A DNA stretch of 33,725 bases from an uncultured Bacteroidales bacterium (lineage in GTDB: Bacteria > Bacteroidota > Bacteroidia > Bacteroidales > Bacteroidaceae). The notes below the pieces were generated by a model, which was not told where the DNA came from, made no database searches, and saw only the letters and a list, made by a program, of their open reading frames with translations. The translations under genes were made by a program, and so were the position numbers. The stretch lies in assembly GCA_902785075.1 (NCBI GenBank), contig CACZXN010000026.1:1-33725 (forward strand), given 5' to 3'. Positions 33,654 to 33,725 of this stretch are shown here, piece after piece (the first letter of the stretch is position 1; each line of letters starts with the position of its first letter).

Positions 33654-33725
33654 GGCGGCGACCTACTCTCCCACATTGCGGTGCAGTACCATCGGCGCGC
33701 CTGGGCTTAACTTCTCTGTTCGGGA
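33654..33725 (-). rRNA. rrf: 5S rRNA, 3' part, cut by window edge
   Basis: The minus strand reads from the window edge TCCCGAACAGAGAAGTTAAG through GGTACTGC to GGGAGAGTAGGTCGCCGCC, the standard 3' two-thirds of a bacterial 5S rRNA (about 72 of about 110-115 bases). The 5' part, and presumably 23S and 16S, lie beyond the window. The exact 3' end may differ by one or two bases. Confidence 0.95.

Overview
The window looks like chromosomal core DNA of a Bacteroidales bacterium, most likely Prevotellaceae or a close relative; the genus is inference. The evidence is: (i) several intergenic regions carry the Bacteroidota promoter signature TAnnTTTG, twice with a TTTG box exactly 19 bases upstream; (ii) there is a Bacteroides-type serine palmitoyltransferase; (iii) there is a single-chain pyruvate:ferredoxin oxidoreductase, a PadR/TM2/PspC operon, DPP IV-like secreted S9 and C1 peptidases, and a lipoprotein with an acidic segment after its cysteine. 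No phage, transposase, CRISPR array or tRNA was seen.

Layout. 1-2805: the 3' end of a secreted-type alpha/beta hydrolase, then a ClpB-like disaggregase lacking the N-domain. 2807-2953: a 22-bp repeat array between convergent genes. 9861-3028 (minus): a tight six-gene housekeeping run, glnS - TPR protein - phoH-like - purC - menG/ubiE - aroE, with a promoter before glnS and a terminator after aroE. 9862-10547: a long divergent spacer with an unusual phased palindrome array. 10548-13104 (plus): padR - TM2 - pspC envelope-stress-type operon. 14316-13240 (minus) and 14599-15783 (plus): a DAGK-type lipid kinase divergent from serine palmitoyltransferase. 15908-18504 (plus): glmS and trmD. 18505-19093: an AT-rich non-coding region bounded by a long inverted repeat and followed by a 21-bp tandem repeat. 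21590-19094 (minus): ECF sigma factor - four-TM membrane protein - aldose 1-epimerase - small orphan. 21790-23937 (plus): S9 peptidase. 24346-30598 (plus): AAA ATPase, nifJ and an orphan lipoprotein. 30776-33403 (plus): Xaa-Pro aminopeptidase followed by a C1 peptidase. The window ends inside a 5S rRNA gene on the minus strand, the distal end of an rRNA operon.

How genes relate. The S9 peptidase, Xaa-Pro aminopeptidase, C1 peptidase and edge hydrolase fit a peptide-scavenging asaccharolytic-type metabolism, and NifJ supplies acetyl-CoA and reduced ferredoxin. Serine palmitoyltransferase commits carbon to sphingolipids, and GlmS feeds amino sugars to the cell wall. The coding part is mostly ordinary. 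The unusual signal is in the spacers: three separate intergenic regions carry palindromes repeated every 21-22 bp (two helical turns), one of them with compensatory changes between units; other spacers hold 9-bp CATAAG-type repeats and an inverted-repeat-bounded AT-rich island. These are the best candidates for something not yet described.
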